Of a stretch of DNA of 64,000 nucleotides, positions 1 through 9,138 are shown one piece after another. The stretch is from Verrucomicrobiota bacterium (GTDB lineage Bacteria; Chlamydiota; Chlamydiia; Chlamydiales; Rhabdochlamydiaceae): NCBI GenBank assembly GCA_018240065.1, contig JAFEGH010000009.1, positions 1-64,000 on the forward strand, written 5' to 3'. The translations under genes were made by a program, and so were the position numbers. The notes below the pieces were generated by a model. It worked only from the letters and a program-made list of their open reading frames with translations. It ran no database searches and was not told the origin of the DNA. Within the stretch, counting starts at the first letter, position 1. Each line of letters starts with the position of its first letter.

Positions 1-54
1 ACTCCCAATGACTTTAAAAGTATTTAAAATAATAAACAAAAAAAGGAAGGAAAT

Positions 55-1356
55 ATGAGCGTTACAAGTAGCACAACTACAACAACAAGTCCACAAGCGG
101 CCATCCAGCTCTTTACCCAGACACCCGCCGCGCCGCAATTTGGGCTGGCCAGTCTCCCTCCAGATGTGCTTATAAACATCTTGCGAATGCTCTCGATCCA
201 ACAATTTGGCGCCTTAAATCAAACCTGTAGGCAATTTTGTTTCATTACGAGCAATAATCCACTGACTTTTTTATTGAGCCAACATTTTCCCAATTTCCAA
301 AAAAAAGATCCCAATCAAACTGAATTGGAAGCAATAAAAGAACAACACCGTATTAATTCAAATCAAACAAAAGGGGTGTATGCTTCGCATACTCTTGAAG
401 GGCATGATGGCATTGTTTTTAGCCTTGCTCTGGACGGACAGACGCTCTTTTCCGGTTCTTTTGACAACACAATCAAGATCTGGAATTTAAATACAAATAC
501 ATGCACCGCAACTCTTCAAGGGCACAATGGCCCTGTTTGCAGCCTTGCTCTGGACGGACAGTTGCTCATTTCCGGCTCTTACGACAGGACCGTCAAAATC
601 TGGGATTTAAGTACAAATACATGCATCGCAACTCTAGAAGGGTACAATAGCCCTGTATTCAGCCTTGCTCTGGACGGACAGAGGCTCTTTTCCGGCTCTT
701 ATGACGGCACAATCAAGATCTGGGATTTAACTACAAATACAAGCACCGCAACTATTCAAGGGCACAATGACTGTGTTTCCAGCCTTGCTAAGGACGGACA
801 GAAGCTCTTTTCCGGCTCTTACGACAAGACCGTCAAGATCTGGGATTTAAGTACAAATACATGCACCGCAACTCTTCAAGGACACGATAGCCCTGTTTTC
901 AGCCTTACTATGGACGAGCAGAGGCTCTTTTCCGGCTCTTCAGACAAAACAATCAAGATCTGGGATTTAACTACAAATACATGCACCGCAACTCTTCAAG
1001 GGCACAATGGCCCTGTTTGGAGCCTTGCTCGGGACGGACAGAGGCTCTTTTCCGGCTCTGCAGACAAGACCATCAGGATCTGTGATTTTAATGCACCCGA
1101 TGAGGCCGTATTCAAAGAAATTGCCGATTTGCTGAAAAGCAAAGACTCCGTCATCGCAGAAGACGCAATGGCACGCTTTACGAGGATGCCCCCAAAAGCT
1201 AAAAACGCCATTTATCAGGAGCTGCTTGAGATCCAAGGGTCCTCCGCAAATGATGATGGCAAGGACACCTTCGATAATCAGAATGGACAGACTTCAACTC
1301 CAGACCAAATGGCTCAGGCGATCTTAAATTACCTTGCTAAGAGTAAGAGGTCTTAA
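55..1356 (+). CDS. F-box/WD40 repeat protein, array member FW1
   Basis: Predicted eukaryote-like adaptor. An F-box (residues ~31-66, LPPDVLINIL) would by family knowledge bind Skp1 of a host SCF ubiquitin ligase. A WD40 propeller (~108-345) would hold the target, and a ~90-residue C-terminal domain is unrecognised. There is no Sec signal or membrane segment; delivery into a host cell by type III secretion is inference. Six IWDL-type D strands can be counted, so six blades, and the last reads ICDF, losing its Trp. The C-terminal domain is of the short form (GSSANDDGKD) and nearly identical to that of FW3. The ATG follows AGGAAGGA. The 54 bp upstream resemble internal spacers of this array rather than a promoter, so the operon probably starts left of the window. 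Confidence 0.9.
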   Translation: MSVTSSTTTTTSPQAAIQLFTQTPAAPQFGLASLPPDVLINILRMLSIQQFGALNQTCRQFCFITSNNPLTFLLSQHFPNFQKKDPNQTELEAIKEQHRINSNQTKGVYASHTLEGHDGIVFSLALDGQTLFSGSFDNTIKIWNLNTNTCTATLQGHNGPVCSLALDGQLLISGSYDRTVKIWDLSTNTCIATLEGYNSPVFSLALDGQRLFSGSYDGTIKIWDLTTNTSTATIQGHNDCVSSLAKDGQKLFSGSYDKTVKIWDLSTNTCTATLQGHDSPVFSLTMDEQRLFSGSSDKTIKIWDLTTNTCTATLQGHNGPVWSLARDGQRLFSGSADKTIRICDFNAPDEAVFKEIADLLKSKDSVIAEDAMARFTRMPPKAKNAIYQELLEIQGSSANDDGKDTFDNQNGQTSTPDQMAQAILNYLAKSKRS

Positions 1357-1365
1357 CCTACCACC

Positions 1366-1403
1366 GATACCCATTTACCCAAATTCCTGGATAAATGGGT
1401 ATC
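1366..1403 (+). terminator. 3' hairpin after FW1
   Basis: Perfect 12-bp inverted repeat GATACCCATTTA / TAAATGGGTATC with a 14-nt loop, ten bases after the FW1 stop. No U-tract follows, so it is not a textbook intrinsic terminator; it may be a processing or stability hairpin. Related hairpins follow FW4, FW5, FW7 and FW18, all inferred unit ends. Confidence 0.55.
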
Positions 1404-1738
1404 CTTGCGTCCACGGCTTAGACTGCCCTTCATTCTCGGTTAACATCATTTAAGACATGCCCAGAAATAACCTTCACGCCCTGGCAGATCTGGCACCTCT
1501 GCTTCAGATGAATTTGCTGAATAGCCCCTTAAAGATCATTAATAACTCCCTGCACTAATCATGACCGCTCTCATTAAGCCGGCTATTAGATCCTTCTACA
1601 AGAACACCATTTCAAACAATTCATTTACAAAGACTTATGACATTAAAGAGCATAAAACACTGCCTATCATTGATTTAAATAAGTTTATTTCACACAAGAA
1701 GTGCGATTATTAATTTAACTTAACAATCCATTAAAAAC
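1404..1738. other. non-coding spacer FW1-FW2
   Basis: AT-rich, with no convincing reading frame. Positions 1366-1490 are homologous to 7038-7167 downstream of FW4 (shared CATGCCCAGAAATAACCTT), so 3' flanks were copied together with genes. Confidence 0.6.
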
Positions 1739-1894
1739 TTTAATTAATCGAAACAAAAGAATATAATTTATTTTAAATAATTCGGGCTACATTTATTCAA
1801 AGTGTGGTCTTGGGAATAAAGACATGCTCTTTAAACCTGACTCTTTCTGTACTGAGGCGCTCTACAAGCCCTTATTCAGAAAGTAGAATTTTCC
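1739..1894 (+). promoter_or_regulatory. promoter plus structured 5' leader, copy A (FW2)
   Basis: A weak -35 (TTTAAT, 1739-1744) and TATAAT (1762-1767) at 17-bp spacing would start transcription just ahead of the conserved leader at 1781-1894. Hairpins: H1 ACATTT/AAAGTGT (1789-1805), H2 GTCTT/AAGAC around loop GGGAATA (1807-1823), H3 CTTTCTG/CAGAAAG (1843-1883), then TAGAATTTTCC. Seven further copies occur at 5373, 7415, 9139, 11083, 14655, 27026 and 31894. I do not recognise an RNA family. Confidence 0.75.
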
Positions 1895-1923
1895 TAAAAA
1901 ATATTTTGAATTGAGCGAAATAA

Positions 1924-1980
1924 ATGACCGCTAAAGGGTATTGCCCGGTCATCATTCCGCTTATTGAAAAACCGCATTAA
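1924..1980 (+). CDS. possible leader peptide (18 aa) upstream of FW2
   Basis: ATG-initiated frame reading MTAKGYCPVIIPLIEKPH, between the leader hairpins and FW2. Copies before FW4 and FW5 align in the same frame, share the core CP(V/I)I and PxIEK, and differ in length by a whole codon (18, 17 and 18 residues). The ATG is preceded by a conserved AGCGAAATA rather than a strong Shine-Dalgarno. The same DNA forms a hairpin, ATGACCG/CGGTCAT, so the conservation may be structural instead of coding. Confidence 0.35.
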   Translation: MTAKGYCPVIIPLIEKPH

Positions 1981-2005
1981 ATAATTAATATTAAAAAGGA
2001 AGATT

Positions 2006-3427
2006 ATGAGCTCTTCAAGTAGCCCGATACAACCATCAACAACTAGCACGAACACAACAACACATTCTAAAGCGACGACCCCGCAGTCATCTGGTCTGGT
2101 CAATCTCCCCTCAGAAATATTAGTCAAGATCTTGGAAATGCTCTCTATTAGGGAATTTGGGTCCATGAATCGAACCTGTCATCAAATTTCATGGGTCACG
2201 ACAAATGATGCACCATTCCATCTATTGACCCATTTTTTCCCGAATTTCCGAAAAACCGATCCCAATCAGACCTACTTGGAAGCTCTAAAAGAAGGGCATA
2301 TTACTAATTCAAATCTAGCAAAAGGGGTGTATGTTTCACATATTCTTGAAGAGAACAATATGATTCAAGGCCCCCTCGCCTCGGACGGGCAGCGGCTCAT
2401 TTTTAGCAGTCGTGACTATTCCATCAAGGTCTGGGATTTAAATACCAATACTTGCACCGCAACTCTTCAGGGGCACAGGGGCCCTGTTCGGCGCCTTGCG
2501 GTTGACGGACAGAGGCTCTTTTCCGGCTCTAATGACAAAACCATCAAGATCTGGGATTTAACTACAAATACATGCATCGCAACTCTTCAGGGGCACAGTG
2601 ACGAAATTGGGGGCCTTGCGGTTGACGGACAGAGGCTCATTTCCGGTAGTTATGACAAAACCATCAAGATCTGGGATTTAACTACAAAGACATGCACCTC
2701 AACTCTTCAAGACGACGGCTACGTTACGGAGATTTATCTAAACGAACAAACGCTCTTTTCCGGCTCATCGAACCCGACCATCAAGATCTGGGACTTAAAT
2801 ACAAATACATGCACCGCAATTCTTCAAGGACACAATGCCACTGTTTTAAGCTTTGCTTTAAAAGGACAGCGGCTCTTTTCCGCTTCTTATGACCATACAA
2901 TCAAGATTTGGGATTTAACAACAAATACATGCATCGCAACTCTTCAAGGGCACAATGACTCTGTATACAGCCTTGCTCTGGACGGACAGAGGCTCTTTTC
3001 CGGCTCTCGTGACGATACAATCAAGATCTGGGATTTAAATACAAATACATGCACCGCAACTCTTAAAGGGGGCACAGAAAATCTTATTGACCTTGCTTTT
3101 CACGGACAGCGCCTCTTTTCCACCCACCAATCCAGTGGCGTCAAGGTCTGGGATTTTAGTGCCCCCCATAGAGCTGTTTTCGAAAAAATTGCTGACTTGT
3201 TGACAAGCGAAGACGCTACGGTGAGACAAGATGCAATAAATCGCTTCAACAGGATGCCCACAACAGCTAAAAACGCAATCTATGGCGAGCTTTATCGCAT
3301 CATTCAACCGTTTGCTAAGGATTACTTTGGATGTGCCGAGCACGCCTTCCATAACCAATATGGGCAGAGTTCAACTCCAAAGCAAAAGGCTCAGGCGATC
3401 TTGAATTACCTCAATAAGAAATCCTAA
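2006..3427 (+). CDS. F-box/WD40 repeat protein FW2
   Basis: 473 aa, first gene of the FW2-FW3 unit, behind leader copy A; ATG follows AAAAAGGAAGATT. F-box at ~30-65 (LPSEILVKILEML). Seven blades: the first is degenerate (LEENNMIQGPLASDGQ, no GH) and the third ends TLQDD, also lacking GH, so parts of the propeller are eroding. The C-terminal domain is the long form (DYFGCAEHAFHN), unlike the short form of its operon partner FW3. No hairpin follows the stop; FW3 begins 63 bp on, which supports cotranscription. Confidence 0.9.
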   Translation: MSSSSSPIQPSTTSTNTTTHSKATTPQSSGLVNLPSEILVKILEMLSIREFGSMNRTCHQISWVTTNDAPFHLLTHFFPNFRKTDPNQTYLEALKEGHITNSNLAKGVYVSHILEENNMIQGPLASDGQRLIFSSRDYSIKVWDLNTNTCTATLQGHRGPVRRLAVDGQRLFSGSNDKTIKIWDLTTNTCIATLQGHSDEIGGLAVDGQRLISGSYDKTIKIWDLTTKTCTSTLQDDGYVTEIYLNEQTLFSGSSNPTIKIWDLNTNTCTAILQGHNATVLSFALKGQRLFSASYDHTIKIWDLTTNTCIATLQGHNDSVYSLALDGQRLFSGSRDDTIKIWDLNTNTCTATLKGGTENLIDLAFHGQRLFSTHQSSGVKVWDFSAPHRAVFEKIADLLTSEDATVRQDAINRFNRMPTTAKNAIYGELYRIIQPFAKDYFGCAEHAFHNQYGQSSTPKQKAQAILNYLNKKS

Positions 3428-3490
3428 CCCAGAATCGAGAGCCTTGCAAGGGAATAACAATAAAATAATAAATTAAAAAAAGGACCAAAT

Positions 3491-4906
3491 ATGAGCGTTA
3501 AAAATAACCCGATACAACCATCAACAACTAGCACGATCACAACAACACATTCTCAAGCGACGCCCCCGCAGTCATCTGGTCTGGTTAATCTTCCCTCAGA
3601 ATTGTCAGTCAAGATCTTAAAAATGCTCTCGATTAGGGAATTTGGCTCCTTAAATCAAACCTGCCATCAAATTTCATTTGTCACGACAAATACTGCACCG
3701 TTAAATCTATTGAGCCATTTTTTCCCGAACTTCCGAAAAACCCATCCCGACCAGACCGACTTGGAAGCTCTAAAACAAGAGCATATTACTCCTTCAAATC
3801 TAACAAAGGGGGTGTATGTTTCGCATACTCTTCAATCGGACTATGGCTATGTTACGGACCTGGTTCTGGACGGACAAAGGATTGTTTCCTGCTCTGAATT
3901 CGGCCAGATCACAATCTGGGATTTAAATACAAATGCGTGCACGGCAACTCTTAAAGCGCACAGAGGCATGGTTAGCAGACTTGCTCTGGACGGGGAGAGG
4001 CTCTTTTCCTCTTCTTATGACCATACCATCAAGATCTGGGATTTAAATACAAACACATGCACCACAACTCTTCAAGGGCACAATGGCCATGTTTACAGCA
4101 TTGCCTTGGACGAGCAGAGGCTCTTTTCCTCTTCTTATGACCATACCATCAAGATCTGGGATTTAAATACAAATACATGCATAGCAACTCTTCAAGGGCA
4201 CAACGACCCTGTTTACAGCATTGCCCTGGACGGACGGAGACTCGTTTCCTGCTCTTGGGATTCTTCCATCAAGATCTGGGATTTAAATACAAACACATGC
4301 ACCACAACTCTTCAAGGGCACAATGGCCGTATTTGCAGTCTTAAACTAGATGGACAGAGGCTTATTTCCGGCTCTTATGACAATACAATCAAGATCTGGG
4401 ATTTAAAAACAAACGCATGTATTGCAACTCTTCAAGGGCACAGTAGTAATGTTGAAAGCCTTGCCTTGGACGGTCAGAGGCTGTTCTCCGGCTCTAATGA
4501 CAAAACCATCAAGATCTGGGATTTAAACACAAACACTTGCACTGCAACTCTTCAAGGGCACAATGGCTCTGTATACAGCCTTGCTCTGGACGGACGGAGA
4601 CTCGTCTCTGCCTCTAGAGACACGACCATCAATATCTGGGATTTTTATGCACGCGATGAGGATGTCTTCAAGGAAATTGCTAGTTTGCTGAAAAGCGAAG
4701 ACGCTGCCATCGCACAAAACGCAATGGATCGCTTTGACAGGATGCCCCCAAAAGCCAAAAACGCCATTTATCAGGAGCTGCTTGAGATCCTAGGGTCCTC
4801 CGCAAATGAGGATGGCAAGGACACCTTCGATAATCAGAATGGACAGACTTCAACTCCAGACCAAATGGCTCAGGCGATCTTAAATTACCTTGCTAAGAGG
4901 TCGTAA
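3491..4906 (+). CDS. F-box/WD40 repeat protein FW3
   Basis: 471 aa, second gene of its unit, start ATG 3491 after AAAAAAAGGACC. The N-terminus shares a tract encoding NPIQPSTTSTITTTHSQA with FW2, FW4 and FW5, marking a recent sub-family. Seven blades; the first reads ITIWDL and the last INIWDF. Blades two and three end in the same SSSYDHTIKIWDLNTNTC stretch, an internal copy. The short-form C-terminal domain (LGSSANEDGKD) and last ~60 codons nearly match FW1. Three genes separate them only in part, so segments of these genes appear to move between loci by recombination. Confidence 0.9.
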   Translation: MSVKNNPIQPSTTSTITTTHSQATPPQSSGLVNLPSELSVKILKMLSIREFGSLNQTCHQISFVTTNTAPLNLLSHFFPNFRKTHPDQTDLEALKQEHITPSNLTKGVYVSHTLQSDYGYVTDLVLDGQRIVSCSEFGQITIWDLNTNACTATLKAHRGMVSRLALDGERLFSSSYDHTIKIWDLNTNTCTTTLQGHNGHVYSIALDEQRLFSSSYDHTIKIWDLNTNTCIATLQGHNDPVYSIALDGRRLVSCSWDSSIKIWDLNTNTCTTTLQGHNGRICSLKLDGQRLISGSYDNTIKIWDLKTNACIATLQGHSSNVESLALDGQRLFSGSNDKTIKIWDLNTNTCTATLQGHNGSVYSLALDGRRLVSASRDTTINIWDFYARDEDVFKEIASLLKSEDAAIAQNAMDRFDRMPPKAKNAIYQELLEILGSSANEDGKDTFDNQNGQTSTPDQMAQAILNYLAKRS

Positions 4907-4920
4907 TCTAGTCCCAAAAT

Positions 4921-4947
4921 CCATTTAACAGGGTGTTTAGGGAATGG
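4921..4947 (+). terminator. weak 3' hairpin after FW3
   Basis: Imperfect version of the unit-end hairpin, CCATT...AATGG with a long loop, 14 nt after the stop. Support is mainly its position at an inferred unit end. Confidence 0.3.
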
Positions 4948-5372
4948 GTATTACTCTCTTATGGTCGATTGGCTGCTTGAATCAAAGGTTAACGTTAAGA
5001 AGTCCAAAAAAATGAGGCGGGAAAATCCTGCTATGCATTTTTTATGCAAGAGAGAACCCATATCCTCCACCTCTGATGCGCCAAGCTCAAGCACGAATCC
5101 AAATTCACTGCTTCGGCTGAATTGATTAATGAGTTCCCTAGATATCATCAATAGAGTTCTCCAATTTTCATGGCTGCCTTCTTAAGGCGGCGATCAAACT
5201 CTCTTACAACACAACCACAGAACATGGGTTTACTGTCGCTTACAATAGCAATAGACATGTAACATACTGTCCTTTATCCTGTTAAAGCTCTCTATTCCAA
5301 GAGAAGCTCAGAGTCCATTCTTTTGCACTTAAAATAAAACGGAACTGTTTATAATTTTTCACAGAAGTCAAA
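4948..5372. other. non-coding spacer FW3-FW4
   Basis: No credible gene. Positions 5147-5298 are homologous to 7211-7365 upstream of FW5 (shared CAATAGAGTTCTCCAATTT and CTGTCCTTTA), showing that upstream flanks were duplicated along with genes. Confidence 0.6.
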
Positions 5373-5503
5373 CACAATTACATTAAATTAATTCGGGCTG
5401 CATTAATTCAATGTGGCCTTGGGAATAAAGATAAGCTCTTTAAACCTGACTCTTTCTGTACTGAGGCGCAGCTCAAGCGCTCATTCTGAAAGTAGAATTC
5501 ACC
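5373..5503 (+). promoter_or_regulatory. structured 5' leader, copy B (FW4)
   Basis: Leader at 5392-5503: H1 GCATT/AATGT, H2 around GGGAATA, H3 outer stem CTTTC/GAAAG, and inner stem GAGgCGC/GCGCTC with one bulged G. The -10 expected 13 nt before the leader reads CACAAT (5373-5378), weaker than in other copies. Confidence 0.65.
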
Positions 5504-5532
5504 AAAAAAACATCTGCAAGCAAGCGAAATAT

Positions 5533-5586
5533 ATGACTGCTGGCTATTGCCCGATCATCATTCCGCTTATTGAAAAACGACGTTAA
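5533..5586 (+). CDS. possible leader peptide (17 aa) upstream of FW4
   Basis: Reads MTAGYCPIIIPLIEKRR and stops 25 bp before FW4. It aligns with the frames at 1924 and 7600. The one-codon length difference without a frame change favours coding; the absence of a clear ribosome site argues against it. Confidence 0.35.
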   Translation: MTAGYCPIIIPLIEKRR

Positions 5587-5611
5587 ATAATTAATGCTAA
5601 AAAGGAAGATT

Positions 5612-7027
5612 ATGAGCGCTTCACATAGCCCGATACAACTAACAAAAACTAGCACGATCACAACAACACATTCTCAAGCGGCCGCTCCGCAGTCATCTGG
5701 TCTTGTTAATCTCCCTTCTGAGTTGTTAATCAAGATCTTGAGAATGCTCTCGATGAAGGAATTTGGCTCCTTAAATCGAACCTGCCATCAAATTTCATTC
5801 GTCACGACAAATGATGCACCGTTGCATCTATTGAGCCATTTTTTTCCGAACCTCCGAAAAACTGATCCCGACCAGACCGACTTGGAAGCTCTAAAACAAA
5901 GGCATATTACTCATTCAAATCTAACAAAAGGGGTCTATGTTTCGCGCACTCTCCAAGCACACAATCAATCTGTTGATGCACTTGCTATCGATGGGCGGAG
6001 GCTTTTTTCGGGCTCTAGGGACAATACCATCAAGATCTGGGATTTAAATACCAATACATGCACCGCAATTCTTGAAGGGCATAGAGACTATGTTCGCTGC
6101 CTTGTTCTCAACGGACAGAGGCTCATTTCCGCATCTGATGACAGGACCATCAAGATCTGGGATTTAAATACCAATACATGCACCGCAACCCTTGAAGGGC
6201 ACGATGGCTATATTAAAGCACTTATAATCAACGGACAAAGGCTATTTTCAGGCTCGTATGACAATACCATCAAGATCTGGGATTTAAATACCAATACATG
6301 CACCGCAACCCTTGAAGGGCACGATGGCTATATTAAAGCGCTTATAATCGACGAACAAAGACTTTTTTCCGGCTCTGATGACGAGACCATCATGATCTGG
6401 GATTTAAATACCAATACATGCACCGCAACTCTTGGAGAACACGATGAACTTGTTTCCAACCTTGCCTTTCATGGAAAAAACCTAATTTCCAGCTCTTTAG
6501 ACGAAACAATCCAGATTTGGGATTTAACTACCAATACATGCACCGCTACTCTTCAAGGGCACACTGAAGGCGTTTTGAGCTTTGTCCTAGACGGGCAAAG
6601 ACTCATTTCCAGCTCTTATGACAAAACGATCAAGATCTGGGATTTAAATACCAATACTTGCACCGCAACTCTTAAAGTGAATAATGAACCTGTTGGCAGC
6701 CTCGCCCTGGACGGACCAAGACTTATTTTCAGCTGTGTAGATGGTTCAATCAAGATTTGGGATTTTAATGCCCCCGATGAGGCAGTCTTCAAGGAAATTG
6801 CTGAAATGATGATAAGCAAAGACCCTGCTATCGCAGATGACGCAATGGATCGCTTTAACAGGATGCCTCCAAAAGCTAAGAAGACCGTCTATGATGAGCT
6901 CCACAAGATTAAAGGGTCCTCCGCAAATGATGAGGGCAAGGACGCCTTCCATAACCAGAATGGACAGGGTTCAACTCCAGAGCAAAGAGCGCAGTCGATC
7001 TTGAATTACCTCGCTGAGAGGTCGTAA
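5612..7027 (+). CDS. F-box/WD40 repeat protein FW4
   Basis: 471 aa, single-gene unit with leader copy B. The ATG at 5612 follows AAAAAGGAAGATT; an in-frame upstream ATG at 5594 lacks such a site. F-box ~30-65 (LPSELLIKILRML). Seven blades. Blades three and four are nearly identical at DNA level (about 6169-6288 against 6289-6408; both contain EGHDGYIKALII), a young internal duplication. D strands include IMIWDL and IQIWDL, changing Lys to Met or Gln on a face that is Lys in most repeats. Short-form C-terminal domain (GSSANDEGKD). A perfect hairpin follows. Confidence 0.9.
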   Translation: MSASHSPIQLTKTSTITTTHSQAAAPQSSGLVNLPSELLIKILRMLSMKEFGSLNRTCHQISFVTTNDAPLHLLSHFFPNLRKTDPDQTDLEALKQRHITHSNLTKGVYVSRTLQAHNQSVDALAIDGRRLFSGSRDNTIKIWDLNTNTCTAILEGHRDYVRCLVLNGQRLISASDDRTIKIWDLNTNTCTATLEGHDGYIKALIINGQRLFSGSYDNTIKIWDLNTNTCTATLEGHDGYIKALIIDEQRLFSGSDDETIMIWDLNTNTCTATLGEHDELVSNLAFHGKNLISSSLDETIQIWDLTTNTCTATLQGHTEGVLSFVLDGQRLISSSYDKTIKIWDLNTNTCTATLKVNNEPVGSLALDGPRLIFSCVDGSIKIWDFNAPDEAVFKEIAEMMISKDPAIADDAMDRFNRMPPKAKKTVYDELHKIKGSSANDEGKDAFHNQNGQGSTPEQRAQSILNYLAERS

Positions 7028-7037
7028 ACCTAGCGCC

Positions 7038-7075
7038 GATACCCATTTATTCAAATTCCTGGATAAATGGGTATC
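7038..7075 (+). terminator. 3' hairpin after FW4
   Basis: Perfect 13-bp inverted repeat GATACCCATTTAT / ATAAATGGGTATC, eleven bases after the stop; the best copy of the unit-end hairpin. No U-tract. Confidence 0.6.
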
Positions 7076-7414
7076 CTTGCGGCCACGGCTTAGAATGCAC
7101 CTAAGTTCATTCTCGCTTATCATCATTTAGACATGCCCAGAAATAACCTTCCATATCCTGGCAGATCAGCCCCCACTGCATCAGATAAATACGGTGATCA
7201 GTCCCATTGACATCTTCAATAGAGTTCTCCAATTTGCATGGCTGCCCTCTTAAGTCAAGAATCAAACGCTGTTACAATTCAACGACAAGCCATTGGTTTA
7301 CAGACGCTTACAACATATTCAAGCACGTAAGATACTGTCCTTTACCCTGTTAAAGCCCTTATTCCCCGTACTACGCAAAGTATATTAATTTATCTTTAAA
7401 TAGACATGTAAACA
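7076..7414. repeat. spacer FW4-FW5 made of duplicated flank sequence
   Basis: The left part (to 7167) matches 1404-1490 after FW1; the right part (7211-7365) matches 5147-5298 before FW4. No gene seen. Confidence 0.6.
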
Positions 7415-7570
7415 TTGATAACTAAACAAAAATTTAATATAATTATTTTAAATTAATTCGGGCTGCATTTATTAAAAGTGTGGTCTTGGGAATAAAGATA
7501 AGCTCTTTAAACCTGACTCTTTTTGTACTAAGACGCTCTTCAGGCGCTCATTCAAAAAGTAGAATTTTCC
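7415..7570 (+). promoter_or_regulatory. promoter plus structured 5' leader, copy C (FW5)
   Basis: Near-consensus promoter TTGATA (7415-7420), 17 bp, TATAAT (7438-7443); leader at 7457-7570. The H3 outer stem is CTTTTTG/CAAAAAG where copy A has CTTTCTG/CAGAAAG: a two-sided change that keeps pairing. Confidence 0.8.
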
Positions 7571-7599
7571 TAAATAAAATTTGGAAGCGAGTGAAATAA

Positions 7600-7656
7600 A
7601 TGACCGTTAATGGAAATTGCCCGGTCATCACTCCGCATATTGAAAAACGACATTAA
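7600..7656 (+). CDS. possible leader peptide (18 aa) upstream of FW5
   Basis: Reads MTVNGNCPVITPHIEKRH, aligned with the frames at 1924 and 5533; ends 24 bp before FW5. Overlaps the hairpin ATGACCG/CGGTCAT. Confidence 0.35.
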   Translation: MTVNGNCPVITPHIEKRH

Positions 7657-7680
7657 TAATTAATTTTAAAAGAGGAAGAT

Positions 7681-8733
7681 ATGGCCGCTGCAAATAACCC
7701 GATACAACCAACAACAACTAGCACGATCACAACAACACATTCTCAAGCGGCCGCCCCGCAGTCATCTGGTCTTGTTAATCTTCCCTCAGAATTGTTAGTC
7801 AAGATCTTGGGAATGCTCTCGATTATGGAATTTGGCTCCTTAAATCAAACCTGCCATCAAATTTCATCCGTCACGACAAATACTGCACCATTCCATCTAT
7901 TGAGCCATTTTTTTCCGAATTTCCGAAAAACCGATCCCGATCAGACCGACTTGGAAGCACTAAAACAAGGGCACTTTATTAATTCAAATCTAACAAAAGG
8001 CGTGTATGCTTCGCACACTCTTGAAGGGCACCACTACTCTGTTATCAGCCTTGCTCTGGACGGACAGAGGCTCGTTTCTTCATCTCATGACAATACCATC
8101 AAAATCTGGGATTTAACTACAAATACATGCACCGCAACTCTAGAGGGCCACAGTGGCTCTGTTTACACCCTTGCTGTACAGGGAAAAAGGCTCATTTCCG
8201 CCTCTCATGACAATACCTTCAAGGTCTGGGACTTAAAAACAAATACTTGCACCGCAACTCTTGAAGGGCAAAGTGGCAGTGTTACCGACCTCGCCTTAGA
8301 CGGGCATAGGCTCTTTTCTGGCTCTTATGACAATACCATCCAGATCTGGGACTTAAATACAAATACATGCACTGCAACTCTTCGAGGATTCAGTAACTCC
8401 GAGAGACTTGTTCTAGGCGGTCAGAGGCTCTTCTCCTGCCCGTTTGACAGTACCATCAAGATCTGGGATTTTGATGTCCCCGATGAGGATGTTTTCAAGG
8501 AAATTGCTGAATTGATGACAAGCGCAGACCGCTCTATCGCAAGAGATGCAATGGCTCGGTTTGACAGGATGCCAACTGAAGCTAAAAACGCCATCTATCA
8601 GGAGCTCCATGAAATCATTGGGTCCTCCGCAAATGATGATGGCAAGGACGCCTTCCATAACCAGAATGGACAGAGTTCAACTCCCGCGCAAAGAGCAGAG
8701 GCGATCTTCAATTACCTTGCTAAGAGGTCGTAA
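7681..8733 (+). CDS. F-box/WD40 repeat protein FW5, four-blade form
   Basis: 350 aa, about 120 residues shorter than its relatives, with only four blades (three IWDL/VWDL strands plus IWDF) between an intact F-box (LPSELLVKILGML) and an intact short-form C-terminal domain. The reading frame is open throughout, so the loss looks like in-frame deletion of three ~40-codon repeats. Four blades would not be expected to close a propeller unless the protein oligomerises. It has a full promoter and leader, and ATG 7681 follows AGAGGAAGAT, so it is probably expressed. Confidence 0.88.
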   Translation: MAAANNPIQPTTTSTITTTHSQAAAPQSSGLVNLPSELLVKILGMLSIMEFGSLNQTCHQISSVTTNTAPFHLLSHFFPNFRKTDPDQTDLEALKQGHFINSNLTKGVYASHTLEGHHYSVISLALDGQRLVSSSHDNTIKIWDLTTNTCTATLEGHSGSVYTLAVQGKRLISASHDNTFKVWDLKTNTCTATLEGQSGSVTDLALDGHRLFSGSYDNTIQIWDLNTNTCTATLRGFSNSERLVLGGQRLFSCPFDSTIKIWDFDVPDEDVFKEIAELMTSADRSIARDAMARFDRMPTEAKNAIYQELHEIIGSSANDDGKDAFHNQNGQSSTPAQRAEAIFNYLAKRS

Positions 8734-8743
8734 CCTAGCCCCA

Positions 8744-8780
8744 ATACCCATTTACCCGGCGTTTTGGGTCAAAGGGCATC
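8744..8780 (+). terminator. 3' hairpin remnant after FW5
   Basis: TACCCATTT followed by AAAGGGCA across a GC-rich loop, a decayed unit-end hairpin 10 nt after the stop. Confidence 0.35.
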
Positions 8781-9138
8781 CTTGTCTTTTGGTCGGGAGG
8801 CTGCTTGGATCAATGAATCACGCTAAGAAGCTTTAAAAAATGATCCAGGCAAACCCTCCATCGTCGTTTTATGAGAGGAAGAACACTTGCATCATCTAGA
8901 AATACCTAATGACATCGATCATGGGGATGCGGCAAGAACATCTGAATCCTTGGGATGCGATGAATTTGCTGGATAGCCCTTAAAGTTTCCAATGGACATT
9001 CTGAATAGTGCCTTCCCTTTTGTTATACAACATTACTCCTTGCAATCCATTTACAACATGCCCTTCAACTGGTCACACGCTCGATTCAGCACCGCACCCG
9101 TGGTTATATTAATTTTTCTTTAAAAACAGCTCGCAGCA
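8781..9138. other. non-coding spacer FW5-FW6
   Basis: AT-rich; nothing gene-like. Contains short matches to the other spacers (GATGAATTTGCTGGATAGCCC). Confidence 0.5.

Noticed and set aside
967..1236. Many minus-strand open frames opposite the FW genes (repeated MHVFVFKSQILIV-like peptides)
   Set aside because: They are antisense shadows of the WD40 repeat; they have no ribosome sites and their repetition follows the sense repeat.
5350..5355. TATAAT as the FW4 promoter -10
   Set aside because: It lies 37 bp before the leader, whereas other copies place the -10 about 13 bp before it; no -35 fits.
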